From assembly GCF_000787575.1 (NCBI RefSeq), contig NW_012236530.1, positions 124,001 to 188,000 on the forward strand: 64,000 nt of DNA, given 5' to 3'. Below the pieces are notes generated by a model. The model worked only from the letters and a program-made list of their open reading frames with translations. It had not been told where the DNA came from and ran no database searches. The stretch comes from Acytostelium subglobosum LB1. Its lineage: Eukaryota; Evosea; Eumycetozoa; Acytosteliales; Acytosteliaceae. The translations under genes were made by a program, and so were the position numbers. The first letter of the stretch is position 1; each line of letters begins with the position of its first letter. Of the stretch, positions 20,833 through 32,900 are shown piece after piece.

Positions 20833-23800
20833 TTATTGGATGGCCCAGAACTCTACAACGATGGGATTAAAGTCACTGGCAAAGGACAGACAATCATTCT
20901 TAAAGGTCTCACATGGCCCACTGTAGCCATGCAGGAAATCAGTATCCATCCAAAGTCCAAACATCGATCCTCCTCCAATGGCCAAATACTCCAATGATGT
21001 ATAAAGGAATAGATCATTCTCTTTTGTCCACTTGAACACTTGGAACTCTGGTGCAATCTTAAACAAGAAAGTCTCGCCATTACCATAATATGATGTTCTT
21101 GGTTTGACCTCTGCCGAGCAGTATGCTCCAAATACCTAATGTTCATGATTATGATGATGATGGGACATGTTAGACATCCATCTTTGGATGATGATGGCAA
21201 GCCAGGCTTGGTACATACATATCCTCCATTGTCCTTGATCAATAGGATTGATTGTGGAACATTCCTCATCTTTCGATAAAAGGTGTTGAATGATACACCA
21301 TCATTGGTTGAGTTGTACTTTAGTTCAATGTCTGATGCCTGTACATGGATGGGTAGGTAGTGTCGCAGCTTCTTGAAAAGATCAGCCGTGAGAAGTACCT
21401 GTTCGCTAAACTTGTTGTTGCCAAGCATCTTCAACTTGGGCGATGGGGAGTAGTTGTCTTGATCGAATGATGAGCGCGCCGATGATAGAACTGGTGATGA
21501 ATCCAAAGAGAATGGAATGGGTGGTGGAGCTGCATGATGATTCGTACTGTTGTTGCCATTCATCAAAGGTGACACACCATGTACCAGTGGTGAGCCTGAC
21601 CCACCTCCAGAGCCATCCTTGATCTCAGAGATTGACTGCTTGAGGAATGCAAAGCATTTGTGTACGCTCTCCTCGTCGACACCTCTAAAGAACAATGTCT
21701 GGATGAACTTGTCCTTATGGATCAGGACGTATATACATGGGAAGACCAGTACCTTCCTCTTCTCGTTATTGACATTGATCGTCTTCATCTCCTCGCCCAT
21801 CTCATTCAACTTTGTTATCTCTGCCTGGATGAAGTTATCATACTCTGAATCCTTCTCCTGGTTCTTCTTTTGAATGACATATTGTTCCTTCTTCCAGTCC
21901 CTGTTGGTGTTGGTGCGCATGTTAATATGATTGATTAGGTGAGTGGAATCATTCCAGGATGGGGTTGGACTTACTTGGAGAGGTGCGCCAACCATTCAGC
22001 ATGGTTGGGAAAGTATTTACAAGAGATGATTTGATTGTAGTCGGTGTAGATCTGTGTGGGACTCTTCTCGTTGGACTGGAAGATGAATTGGTAGGGCGTC
22101 AGAGTCAGTGTGCCCTGTACCTGCTTGCTCTTCATGTAGCAGATAAGCTCCTCCTTGACCACCTTGTCTTTGGTTATCTGAGTAAAGCGAGAGAATGAGG
22201 CGAAACTACGCTTCTCGGTCGAGTCTGTCTTTGGTGATGGTTTGGTGCCAGAGGTGGTAGTCGATGTCGCAGTTGATGGCGAAGACATATTGCTGTTGGT
22301 CTCCAATGTCTTAAAGGCCATCTCCACCTCCTCCTTCATAGGTTTGAACAGATTGTTGATGTTTACAGTTGATCCTGCTCTTGATCTTGGTTTGCCATTG
22401 TTATCCGACATATTGTTGTTGTTGTTGCTATTGTTGTTGTGGTTGTTGGTGCCAGAGGATACTGTTATCGATGGTAAGTTACCTGCACTCTGTGTCATTG
22501 ATGATGATGAGTGATCCTGTTGTCCTGATAAAGTATGTTGTTGATCTTTCTTGCGATATACCCAGAGTACCTGATGACAGTAAATTGATTGATTGATTGA
22601 GTGAGTGATCGTTGGAATGAATGATTGATACTTACTGCTCCAGGCATTAGCTTATCAGAGAATAGTCTGTTGGTTTGCATAAGGATATCACGAGGCATTG
22701 AGAATTGAAGCGCAATGCCTGTGAGTGTGTCTGTTGGCTTGACATGGTACATCTCAAATGTAACAGACTGAGATGCATTATGATAGTTTGGTGGCATTGG
22801 TACGAATGAGGGATAGACTAGAATGGTTGAATGAATGAGTTAGGGACCAGTCTGATATCAATCAATCAATCAAGAGGACGATGCTTACAGACTGGATTGT
22901 TAGACTTTGGTGGCTTGGATGTTGTTGATGGTATGGCTCTTGGAGAGGTACGCTGAGTGAGTAGGTGGTCCTCTGTTGCCCTAGACTTGATAGATGGACT
23001 TTGATATTGTTCCAGTAGTGGATCAACTGATGATGATTGATTTGAGGTGTCACCTGACAGATCATCATCTTGTAGACTCAATCTGAGTGTTGGCACTGAT
23101 GATGTTGACTTGCCACTGTTGCCCAAACGTTGTATCAGATTGGGAGAGTCCATCACTGAACTGATCTCATTGAATGACTCTGCATTGTTTGAATGGTTCT
23201 GGCTATACTTCTTCAGTATCTTATAAAGGAATGGCTTCTTTGTCTTGTTATTCCTCTCCAAATCCATGAACTCATGTGATAGGTGATCAAACTCCTGCAT
23301 GTGTTCAAAGGTTAGCTTCTGGGATCATTCCATTGGAGTGAGGGGAGGGAGGCAGGGAACATACCTTCTTGAGCACTATCTTGATCTTGTTGGATGTTGG
23401 ATCCTTGGTGAGTATTTCGAAACAGGGCGGGGCAGATGGATAGAGTGATGGCAGTGAGATCACTACAATCACCTTGCGATTCTCGATGTTGATGATGCAC
23501 AGCCTGTCGGTCAGACTGGTTTTCTCTACTATTATATTATCATACTTCTCATTGGCGATCACCTGTAGCTCTTGCGACAGGTCATCAGGTACCAACGTCT
23601 TCCAACTATTCCTCCTTCTCTGAGGTTGATCAATCAGTGCAGATGATATCGTATCAATGATCTGTGAGTGAGTGGGGTGATTGAGTGAGTGAGTGGAATA
23701 GTTCCAAATGTTGATTGATCAACATCAATCAAACATACCTCTTTACGCTCATCACTGAATGTCCATTGTTTGATTGTGCAATCCTTTGAGATTGATACTA

Positions 23801-25033
23801 GACTGTGTTGATTGTCATGGACACGCCAAGAAAAGTCAATCATTGCATCTTGATGTCCTGTCAGTGATATCATCGGCGAGTCACCATTACCAGCCCATAT
23901 TGATATATTGCTATTGAAGCTCTTTGTTGAGAAGCTGGCCACATTATAATGTTTGGAGAATGGCTAAGGTATGAGGACGATGGTAAGTACTTGATCAGGT
24001 AGGCGAAGGAATCATGATAATGTGATCTTTACCAGGAACATTGCTTTGGTGCACAAGTGACCGGTCTGGAAGGTCTTGATTGAAGGATTGGGTGGCGAAG
24101 CGTCCCATACTCTGATGCAGTGATCGGACCCACAGACCATGATCGTGCTCTTGTTGGTTGAGTGCCAGTCCAATGATCTTGCTGTTCCAACATGTGAGTT
24201 CCATGATGTCAGAGGTGATCCGAATTTCTATAATATGATTGAGTTGAATGAGTGAGCGATCGAATGATTGAATGATTGATTAATGGCGACCCTTACACGT
24301 ATATCCCATATCTTTAGAACACCATGATGTGATGATGCTAACATTGAGGAGGAGTGAGGGTTCCAGGCCACGTGTGTTATGAAAGAGTTGGTGTCGATAC
24401 TGTTCATTCGCGACGTCTTATCTTCGCGCCTATCCCATATCTTGACCAGGTTGTCACCACTTGAACTCGCTAATAGATTGGTGTCCACGTTGTTCCATGA
24501 CATAGATGCTATACTCCTAAGATGTGCCTTGGCGAATGTATGTTCCAATGTCTCCTTCCTAATGTCCCATAGATGTATATTGTTTGAACTCTAATGAATG
24601 AGAGTGGATGTCCGATGATGTCGGGGTCAATTTGATTGATCAGTAAGTCGACTGATTGATTGATTGATTGAGTGAAACATACAGATGTTGCAATCAACTG
24701 TGATTGTGACCTGTCACTACACCATTGGAGTAGATTGCACTCGACCTCCTTAAGAGACACCTTCTTGACATTGGCTACAGACGTGTCTGCTGCGCCACTA
24801 AAGGTGTTGTTGTTGTTGTTGAGATTGGCAATGAGTAGGTTTCGCTCACATCCTATTGCAATTAGATCACCTGTTATATCTGTAGCCAATGAATAGAATC
24901 GATATCTTTCATTCTTTGGCAATGTATATGTATGTGTTGGTTGATACTGATGTGAGGTGGTAATTATCTCATCACTATTTGTCGTCGTACTACTGTTACT
25001 ATCACTGTTGCTGCTGTTGATGTTGTTATCCAT
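20833..25033 (-). CDS. WDR59-like WD40-RWD fused to LysM-GRAM-TLDc (OXR1-like)
   Basis: Ten exons: 25033-24683, 24590-24297, 24227-24033, 23963-23739, 23661-23365, 23294-22889, 22817-22636, 22570-21975, 21900-21219, 21135-20833. All introns have GT/AG ends and every phase agrees, giving 1176 residues. Residues about 40-350 are WD40 repeats (HLWDIR, VKIWDRRED, IRVWDA, IKQWTF); about 375-460 is an RWD domain (LPSLYPSAPPCFEIL). This order is that of WDR59, a GATOR2 subunit of the lysosomal amino-acid sensing path. Residues about 600-660 are a LysM (VKPTDTLTGIALQF...LWVYRK), then a GRAM-like region (VQGTLTLTPYQFIF), and about 990-1176 a TLDc domain (VFGAYCS, FLFKI, GLWMDTDF), the OXR1/NCOA7 order. 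TLDc proteins bind V-ATPase. The WDR59 C-terminal RING region is absent. The join is the intron 22888-22818; without it a stop follows at once and only about 70 bases would separate two genes. Confidence 0.85.
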
Positions 25034-25525
25034 GGTTGGAGCGAGTGATTGAGTGATTGAGCGATTGAGCGATTGAGTGTATAAGTGAACGAATGTGATT
25101 GATTGTGAGGAGAGAGGAAGAGTACAACTAGAAATACAATGATTGTTTGATTGTTTGATTAATTGATTGATTGATTGATTGCTTGATACAATAATAATAG
25201 ACAATGACTGCAGTGTCACTTCTAGATGGATGGAGATAGTAATGGCCGACACGTGAATGATGATGAGTGTTGGAGTAAGAGTGGTGAGTGTTTTGGTTGT
25301 GAGGTGTGACTTGGAGTGATCGGGATACCTGCAAAGGACTATACCTCTCAACACCCCAACTCAAAATAATCAATCAACCTATTTTAGAGTCAAACGACCA
25401 ATCCCAAACGAATTCAGGACCTCCAGATCTTGTTTTTCATTGGTGGTGGTACGATAAACTTGAATTCCAATCAAAATGAGCTAGATTTATTTATTGATTC
25501 TGGTTAGTTTATTGATTGATAGAAG
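25034..25525. other. intergenic region
   Basis: Upstream of the fusion gene. TGATTGAT-rich, AT-rich, with no supported gene; minus-strand frames here (for example 25373-25128) are made of repeat codons such as SINQSINQ and are rejected. Confidence 0.5.
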
Positions 25526-25889
25526 TTATTGATCGGAATTACTATATTGATTTGTGTATGTGTTTGCGCCATTTTGATTAGATCCTGTTTGAGAATCACT
25601 ATCGCTAGAACTTCCAGCATTATTGTTTTGAATAGTTATTGTGTTTGAACCTATTTTTTGATATTCCTTTGGGGAAACACTATTGCTAGAACCAGCATTA
25701 TGAGTCATTCGAACTTAAAAATTGATTTACTGATTGGGAATCAAAAATGTTGCCATTTCCAGCATTATATAGATTTGTTTGATGAACGGACTGAGATCTA
25801 CTTTCCCTAGAATCTCCTCTTTCATAAGTTGGAAAAATTATTAATCGTAAATAAATAGGTAAGTCAAATAAGAATATTGGAAGAAACAT
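25526..25889 (-). pseudogene. decayed Asn/Ser-rich reading frame
   Basis: Two overlapping minus-strand frames (25889-25698 and 25708-25526) share the same composition (NAGSSNS, NNNAGSSSDSDSQTGSNQNG) but are offset, so one former reading is interrupted once. A further coding-like trace lies beyond the nearby inverted-repeat element (VNWNYPGTLIQRVVRLSGSG on the minus strand, around 26190-26130). Together they look like a gene that has decayed and been split. No family is recognised. Confidence 0.35.
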
Positions 25890-25940
25890 TTAAGTTTGTA
25901 ATTTCTTGGTGCAATATTATAAGAATAGTTCCTTCATTAA

Positions 25941-26115
25941 TTGTTTGATGCAGCACCAAGAACCAGTTTGTACCAACCATTTTATACAGCCCGAGTTCAG
26001 ACTACATTGAGTGAAATTCAAATAAATACACTAGCTGTATTTACAAAACACGAAATTCAACCAAAACGATAATAACAATTTGGTACAAACTGGTTCTTGG
26101 TGCTGCATCAAACAA
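25941..26115. mobile_element. 175-bp MITE-like element with 36-bp terminal inverted repeats
   Basis: Positions 25941-25976 (TTGTTTGATGCAGCACCAAG...) are the exact reverse complement of 26080-26115, a perfect 36-base inverted repeat around a 103-base AT-rich core with no coding capacity. No obvious target-site duplication flanks it. It fits a miniature inverted-repeat element moved by a transposase elsewhere. Identity of the two ends suggests that it is young or under structural constraint. It could instead be a long hairpin RNA gene. Confidence 0.6.
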
Positions 26116-26303
26116 CTACCACCCGTGATTCCACTACCACTCAAACGTACTACTCTTTGAATTAATGTCCCAGGATAATTCCAGTTTACATCTACATTAT
26201 ATTATTATTATAATTATTATTATCAACAAGTTTGGGGATTGATGTTTTTTGTAATCTCTATTTGATACAACTGACATCCAGATGAACCTTGCCAGCAAGG
26301 TAA

Positions 26304-27933
26304 TTACTTTGTTACCATCAATGTACCATTTGGAACCAATCCAGCATCCAACAATGTAGTGGTCTTGAGTTCAGAACTATCGAATATCTTCCTGGGATAT
26401 GTGGTGGACAGACGGAATGCACCAGACTGTCCGTTGGCAGAGAGATAGCTGTGTACGTCCTGCAGAGTGTCCTTGGGCTTGAAGTTGGCGCGTACTGTGC
26501 TGCCATCGGCCATACGTATTTGAATCATGACGACGTCTGGCACGGCGGTGGGGGCTGCCACAGGGACGACGACGGGTGCTGCGACTGCCGGGGCAACAAC
26601 TGGCGATGAAGCATCCGGTCCAGACTTGGCTCGGGCAGCTCTCTCCATTTTGTCCTGGGCGATCTTGTCACGGATCCTCTGCTTGGCTCGTGCCTCATCC
26701 TCCTTCTCCTTCTTGATCTTGTCAGCCTCACGCTTGTTCTGTTGCTCCTTCCATTTCTCCACCGAGTCCTGCTGAAGTTTGCCCGACTCACGACGGGACA
26801 TCTCTCGCTCAATTTCGCGCTTGGCCTCTTCCTCGGCCTTCTTCTTTCTCAGCATCAGGATCTTCTCGTCCAGCATCTTCTTTTGGTGCGCCTTCTCCTC
26901 GGGTGTCAACGTATAGTTTGCAATGTCCTTGCTGTGTGCTGACATCTCATGGTCGGCCGGATGCTTGCCGCTGTCCTTGCACGCCTGGCACAGGTCGTAG
27001 TTCAGACACACCTTGCACTTGTATCTGATGCCAATGATTTGCTTTGTACACAGGTCACAGAGCGCATTGTGGACCTCTGGCGCGTCGTCAGACGATGATG
27101 TTGTGGTAGTGGTCGAACCGCCGCCGCTCTGATCGACGAATGGCTCGTCGATCTGGGGATTCTCCATGTTGGCAAAGATCCACTCCATTGCAGTTTCGGC
27201 CGATTGATTCTTCACGGTCAACAAAGCCTTGATTGCTCTGTTCTCTGGGAAGCCCATCTCTATAAGCTCGGCCAGCATCTTGGCATTGGGTTGCAACTTC
27301 TCTGGTTGAGCTGGGCGGGCTGCTGCTGGCTGCTGGGCTGCTGCGGGGGAGCCTGCTGAGCCGTGACCAAGTACGTTGCCGGGGGTTGCGAACGTTGACA
27401 CCTCATTAGTCTGATGTCTCTCGATACATTGCTTGAGTCTGTTTGGATCAGCTCCACTAAACTCATCAACTTTAGTCGACTTGATGTAGAAATGGAACGT
27501 TGGCATTGCAGATATGCCACATTGTTGAGCTGTGCTCTAAAGATTATGATTGAATAGATGATTGATTGAGTGAGCAAATGAACTATAAAACATGTTACTA
27601 CTCGTACATACTCTGCATTGGTCAACGTCGACCTTCAAGAAGACAACGTTTGTATATTGATTGGATAGTTGTTCGAATATGGGACCGATGGCACGACATG
27701 GTGGACACCATGTTGCTGTGAAGTCGACGGCAACAAGCTTGCCACCAGCAGCTGTCAACTCTGTGAATAGTTGACCATCACTTAACACTATATGTATATA
27801 AGTTGGGTAAGTTAATTGTTATAATGTTGTTGTATTTGACGCACAACACTCTACCATCCATTCCTTTCATCAATCACCCATTCATTAATCTTGTTGATTA
27901 TTGATCCAAACCTTTTACTCTTCCGTGCGACAT
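26304..27933 (-). CDS. thioredoxin-UBA-ZZ-UBX fusion protein
   Basis: Three exons, 27933-27912, 27787-27612, 27536-26304 (phases 1 and 0 agree), 476 residues, [18 protein letters not shown] at the start. Domains in order: thioredoxin of TXNL1 type (1-108) with active site WCPPC and a later cis-Pro motif AMPTF; UBA (about 149-191, [16 protein letters not shown]); ZZ zinc finger (about 221-270, [18 protein letters not shown] then YDLCQAC and H..H ligands); a long charged coiled coil (about 275-375); UBX (about 396-476, with YPRK in the p97-binding loop). UBA and UBX proteins such as UBXN1 link ubiquitinated clients to Cdc48/p97; TXNL1 binds the proteasome. The fusion suggests a redox-active shuttle for ubiquitinated or N-degron clients; the exact role is inference. 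Ala/Pro-rich linkers separate the domains. Confidence 0.88.
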
Positions 27934-28301
27934 TGTTATTATCTGTTTGTTATCTTTGTATCTTTGTGTTTGTATAAATTGAAGAATGAAGTTGATTACA
28001 CTCATCACTTTGATTGAACCAACCCCACTTTATTACTTTCAACGAAATTTCGTTCAGTTCCAAACAAAACAATCACTTTCCAGAACTCTCTCATTGAGTC
28101 ACTGTTATTGTTGTTTATTACTTTCTAAACTAAATCAATCTGATTATGGATGAATGGATGGTCCAATGTGCATTTCAAGGTACCTTAAACATCGTTTGAG
28201 TTGACCACCTTGAGGTGGCAGTTGTCTCCATGGTATTGCTGGCCAGTCCTTAATTAATGGCTTGTGGCAATGGAGAAGAGTTTGATCGGGCTTATTATTG
28301 A
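27934..28301. other. intergenic region
   Basis: Between the start of the thioredoxin-UBX gene and the stop of the MITD1-like gene. AT-rich, no reading frame or RNA gene recognised. Confidence 0.5.
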
Positions 28302-29506
28302 TCAGAGTACCCTGTTTGGTACAATTTGGCCATCAATAGTCTTGTAGATTTCGATATTGGTGGCTTTACAGGGTCTACTGTCTTCATTACTAGTAATGAT
28401 TTAAATGATTGAGTTCCAGAGAGTGAGTTAGAAATTGAATCCAGATTGATTGGTTGATTGAAAGTAGTGATTTACATACCCGTCTTTTGCAAGATGTTGG
28501 AAATAGTCCAAGCCTCTACCAAGTCTGATAGTGACACCAGTATCAGTCTCGATAGATCGATCGTGAAGAGTGGTGGAGAACTTGTAGGCAAAGTCAATGT
28601 CATTATTCGCCATCCATATCCTGATCTAGTGATTGTGTGAGTGTAATGTTATGTGTTAGTTTGATGATGATGGATTGGTAATTGAACAAACTAACTACTA
28701 CCTACTTTTTGTAAGTTTGACGTAATTTCAATCTTCTCAGAGGCGATCTTGGCAAAGGTCACCAGTCTAATCCTCAATTGTTGTTCGGGTTTCTTGTTTG
28801 CCGCTATCACCTTGAGGAGCTCGACGAGGTTCTCGAGTTGGTAGTCGGTACGGAAGTAGGGATCTCTTATCTTGATCAGCTTTGCGCCAATCAAGTGATT
28901 TCCAAACAATTTTTGGTAAGAGCATCCAGTCTGTCCATGTTTGATATCATACTTCTTGATCAACACGGTTGTTTTGGGTTGTTCTGGCTCATCTATATAT
29001 AATAGTGGTTAGTTAATCAGTTACATGGATCGAATGAGGAATGAGTGAGACATGATCATACCATCTGATGAACGATCACTATCAGATAGTGATTCCTGGG
29101 GCACAACGGCTACTCTGGGTGCATCAAGATCTTCGACAATGGGCATTCTTGAGGCAAATTCGGCAGCGGCAGCATTGGCAGCGGCGGCAATGGCATCGAC
29201 TTCATCTTGACGCTTCCTCTCGATCAAGGTCTTTAACCTATCTGCTTGAGTAAAGCAATGTAGCATAACATGATTGATTGTCGTCTTCAACTTGATGTCC
29301 TTTGTACCCTGGCCAGCATTATGTAGTAAATTGGAAGCTTCAACATAAATCTTCAAAGATTCATAATAACATCCATTATTCTCTTGAATAATAGCATTCG
29401 TTAATATTTGTTCAATGTTGAAATTATTATTATTATTATTATTATTATTATTGTTAATCTTGTTGTTGTTGTTGTTTGAGTTATTGTTTATGTTGTATGA
29501 GTTCAT
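28302..29506 (-). CDS. MITD1-like protein (MIT domain + C-terminal PLD-like domain)
   Basis: Four exons, 29506-29062, 28992-28706, 28625-28480, 28389-28302; all phases agree, 321 residues. After an Asn-run N-terminus (1-29) comes an MIT three-helix domain (about 30-95: LTNAIIQENNGCYYESLKIY, CFTQADRLKTLIER), which in the family binds MIM motifs of ESCRT-III proteins. The C-terminal half (about 160-321), with DPYFRTDYQLENLVELL, STTLHDRSIETDTG, LGRGLDYFQ and DSRPCKATNIEIY, matches the MITD1 membrane-binding phospholipase-D-like domain; the animal protein stabilises the cytokinetic bridge before abscission. A role in ESCRT-dependent cytokinesis or endosome work is expected. Third intron acceptor chosen as CTAG at 28626 because it is the only one keeping the frame. 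Confidence 0.88.
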
Positions 29507-29925
29507 TATTGCTTAATTTGACTTAATGTTTGATTGATTGTTACAATGTTATTAATATATGATTATGTTGTTGTTGTTGTTGTTGTTGATGTTGATATTT
29601 AGTTATAAGTATATTTCTTAATTATCACAATACCTAAATACTTATGTGTATTTATATTCGTATGTGATTGTTTTCTAAGCTTGCTAAATTAATAATGAAG
29701 TCAACCATTCGTGAGTGAACTCATGTCAATCAAAAGATTGACTCAACACTGTTGGGTAGTATTCTTGCTTTTCTCAATTGTGTTACCCAAAACACACACT
29801 TAAGAGACATCCGTCAGTCTACAAACCCCATCACCCCCATTCGTCAATAAAATGATTGACTGATATCACAATCACAATCAGTCAGTCAGTCAAGTGTGGA
29901 TCATTTAAAGTTAGATATATACTTT
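29507..29925. other. intergenic region
   Basis: 419 bases between the MITD1-like start and the stop of the p101-like gene; TTG repeats near 29570 and GTCA repeats near 29880. No gene seen. Confidence 0.5.
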
Positions 29926-32900
29926 TTAGTAATAGGGTAGATATGTCATCATGGGCATTTGAATGACTTCATCAGAGACATTGCAAAAGGTTATTCTGAT
30001 CTTGGTGTAGGGTCCACAGAGTTGTCCATCGAGCATCACATCGAAAGGCTTCTTCTTCTCATCTTTGGCACATTCAATCTCGATTGAATTGGATGTAAAG
30101 TTGATGGGCTCATCATTCTTGGCACGCTTCTTCTTGGCGTCAAACTCTGTAAGGTATACATCCATTGAAGGTGGTAGACTTGCTGTCGTTGTCGTCTCTT
30201 TTGTCTTGTTATTACTGTTGTTGCTGTTGCTGTTACCATTTGTATTACTGTTGTTGTTGTTGTTATTTGAAGATGGTGGCGATGTTGAATGAGTTGGAGT
30301 GACTTGTGAAGTCTTGTTGAACTTTGGCATTTGATTGACTATCGATAGTTCAAAGTAGGTCTTTGAATCAAGTGTCAACTGTTGTATCTGTGTTCCAAGT
30401 GGATTGACAATGCCAATCTTTGCAGTGACATTGGCCGGAACATACTTGTTCATTCTATTTGCCAAACTACTATCAATGAGTGCTGCTTCGCCCTGTTTGA
30501 TTTGATTGGTTAGTGTCGATCTATCAATCCACGTCACTCAACTACTTACTGTTCCTTGGAAGTATGCATTCAGACCAATCTCGGCACGATGGAAGAAGGG
30601 GATGGTGTGATAGACGTCTTCGTTCCAGCCTTCACACTTCATTAGGGGGATGTTCAACTTGTAGGATGCCTCGCGGAATAGATATTGCAACTCAGAGAGC
30701 ACGATTGATGATGGAGTCCTTGATGTTGGCACTGCTGGCTCTTCAATCTGAGCAACCTCCTTCTTTGTGTTGTCAAACAATATACTCTTCCTCTCCTCCT
30801 TAATGTTGGCCAGTGATTCCAACACTGCTGTTTGATCCGGTTGGCTGATTGATGTTGGTTTAAACGCTGGCATGATATCATACATTGAGCTAGATGGATA
30901 GATTGATAGATGTTAGTGTCATTGGTAACATCTGGATGATCACTCGTGTGTATTACACTACATACTTGACAATGCCTGCAACCTGTCTGTTGTACCAGTT
31001 GTCAAAGGTGGCGAGGAACTCGGCAAACTTGGACGTGGGACCAGCGGGGATGAGGAAGAACTGGAGGTCGAGATCAGTGAAGAGGTCGGGCGAATGATAC
31101 TTTAGGTAGACGTAGGAGCCCACCACATGATGGATTGAGGCGTCGTTGCCAACGATGCATATCTTGATCGGTTGTTTCCAATCTGCAGTTTGATAATGTG
31201 TCAACATGTTTGTCAGCAGGTTGGTAGTCTTCCTGTACACTGGGAAGCAGTACTGCGTGGCAAGTTCATCTGGCTTCTTATTCTTTATGCTGATCCTATA
31301 TAGTGATGAGAAGCTATAATGTAGATTGGGGAGTCTACAATTGGTTGAATGGAGTTAGCATGACGTAGAGGTGCCTTGGTGTCCATGTTTCCAAGTGACA
31401 CATACATGAGGGTCTGTGGAACATGTTTGAATGGTGCACCCTTTGTAGATATCTTGACAATGTCCTCCCTAATGGAGGCAAGTTCTCTTATCCTTGTGGC
31501 CTTGCAGTCCTCTATCTCTCTATTGTAATGGTGCGATTTTTGTATGAGCTTGAGTGTGGAACAAAGACTGGACAGTGAGGAAAGGACAACTTACAAGTAC
31601 ATAGTCTTGTTGAGTAAATCTATGATCCTTGAATGGATGTTCCCAATATCGGAAGGTGAAAGATATTCCAGTCCAAGGGCATCATTGTCAAAGCCCATGA
31701 TTCGATAGTATATGTCTAAGTTGATTGATTGATCTGGTCAGTGAATGATTGAGCGATAAGGATTGGTCAACTACTTACTTGTAATATCATTGGCTTGTAG
31801 TTGTACAACGCTTGGATTGGTGTTCTTGGTGTAGTGCTCAAAGATGTCTTGAATGGAGAGAGCATCGGCGTTGTATCGATCAACGAGCATGTGAATGGTT
31901 GGACGATCATTCAATGACATTGACGAGAACAGTGGCGATGAAGGTGATGGTGAGTTGTTGTGGGCAGCAGCAGGACGGGCATGTGTAACAGGCTCATTGT
32001 TGGCACCCATTACAGAGGGCACCTCATGTGATAGCATCGTTCGGATGAAGCTGCCTGGACATTGGTACTCGATTGAGAGAATCTCCAGGATCTCTTTGGC
32101 CAGGTCGCAGAAGGGTCGTGGCCACAGGTAATAGGTGTTCACTATCGATAGTGATGCGGCCAGTGCCGATGGAGAGATCAATGGTGCCACCAGCAGGTAG
32201 TGCTTCAGCATCTGGAGGAAGAACAACATCCTCTTCTCCAGCAACAGTGGATGCTTCAGGAACAGCAACAGATTCTCGAATATCTGTTTGTGCTTGTTGG
32301 CCTGCTGGAACATGTCCGTGATACAACTATTGAACCAACAGCTACGAGCGACTGATTGTGGAGTGAGGATAGGGTCAGTGATCATGTGATCGTGATCATT
32401 GAGGACAAACATACTATTCTTGTTAGCTTGGGTATCGGTCGTGAAGTCGGAACAACGATCGATGAGATAGAAGATGTACTCGCTTGAGTCTTTGTAGCCA
32501 GGCGAGAGGATCTTGAGGAGGTCGGTGGTGTCGCGCGACTTGTCAAAGTGGTCGGTGTAGCGCGTGAGCATGAATCTCAGGGTAGGGTTGTTCGAGTTGA
32601 AGTTGTTGAATAGGGCAATATAGTACAAGGTCGTGATGATCGTTGACTTCATATGGTCAATCTCGCGTTGCTCCTCTGGTGATGACGCCAATGTTGGTGA
32701 TAGTGGTGTTGTCGTTGTTGTCGTAGTAGTTGTAGTGGATGTGGTTGGTGTTGTGGATGCGGAAACAGGTGATGTGGCATTGGCAGCCACAAGAGAAGGA
32801 GTTGATTGTTGTGTGGGTGTAGAGGATGATTGCTGGTTGTCCACAATCAATGACTGTTGTTGGGGGATGGCCTGCGATGATCCATTGATGTTGATACTCG

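Noticed and set aside
25128-25373. 81-codon minus-strand frame upstream of the fusion gene
   Set aside because: Made of TGATTGAT repeat codons (SINQSINQ); no support as a gene.
31520-31594. 27-nt intron in the p101-like gene
   Set aside because: It keeps the frame, but a 75-nt intron with the same donor and a TTACAATAG acceptor also does and is nearer to normal dictyostelid intron length.
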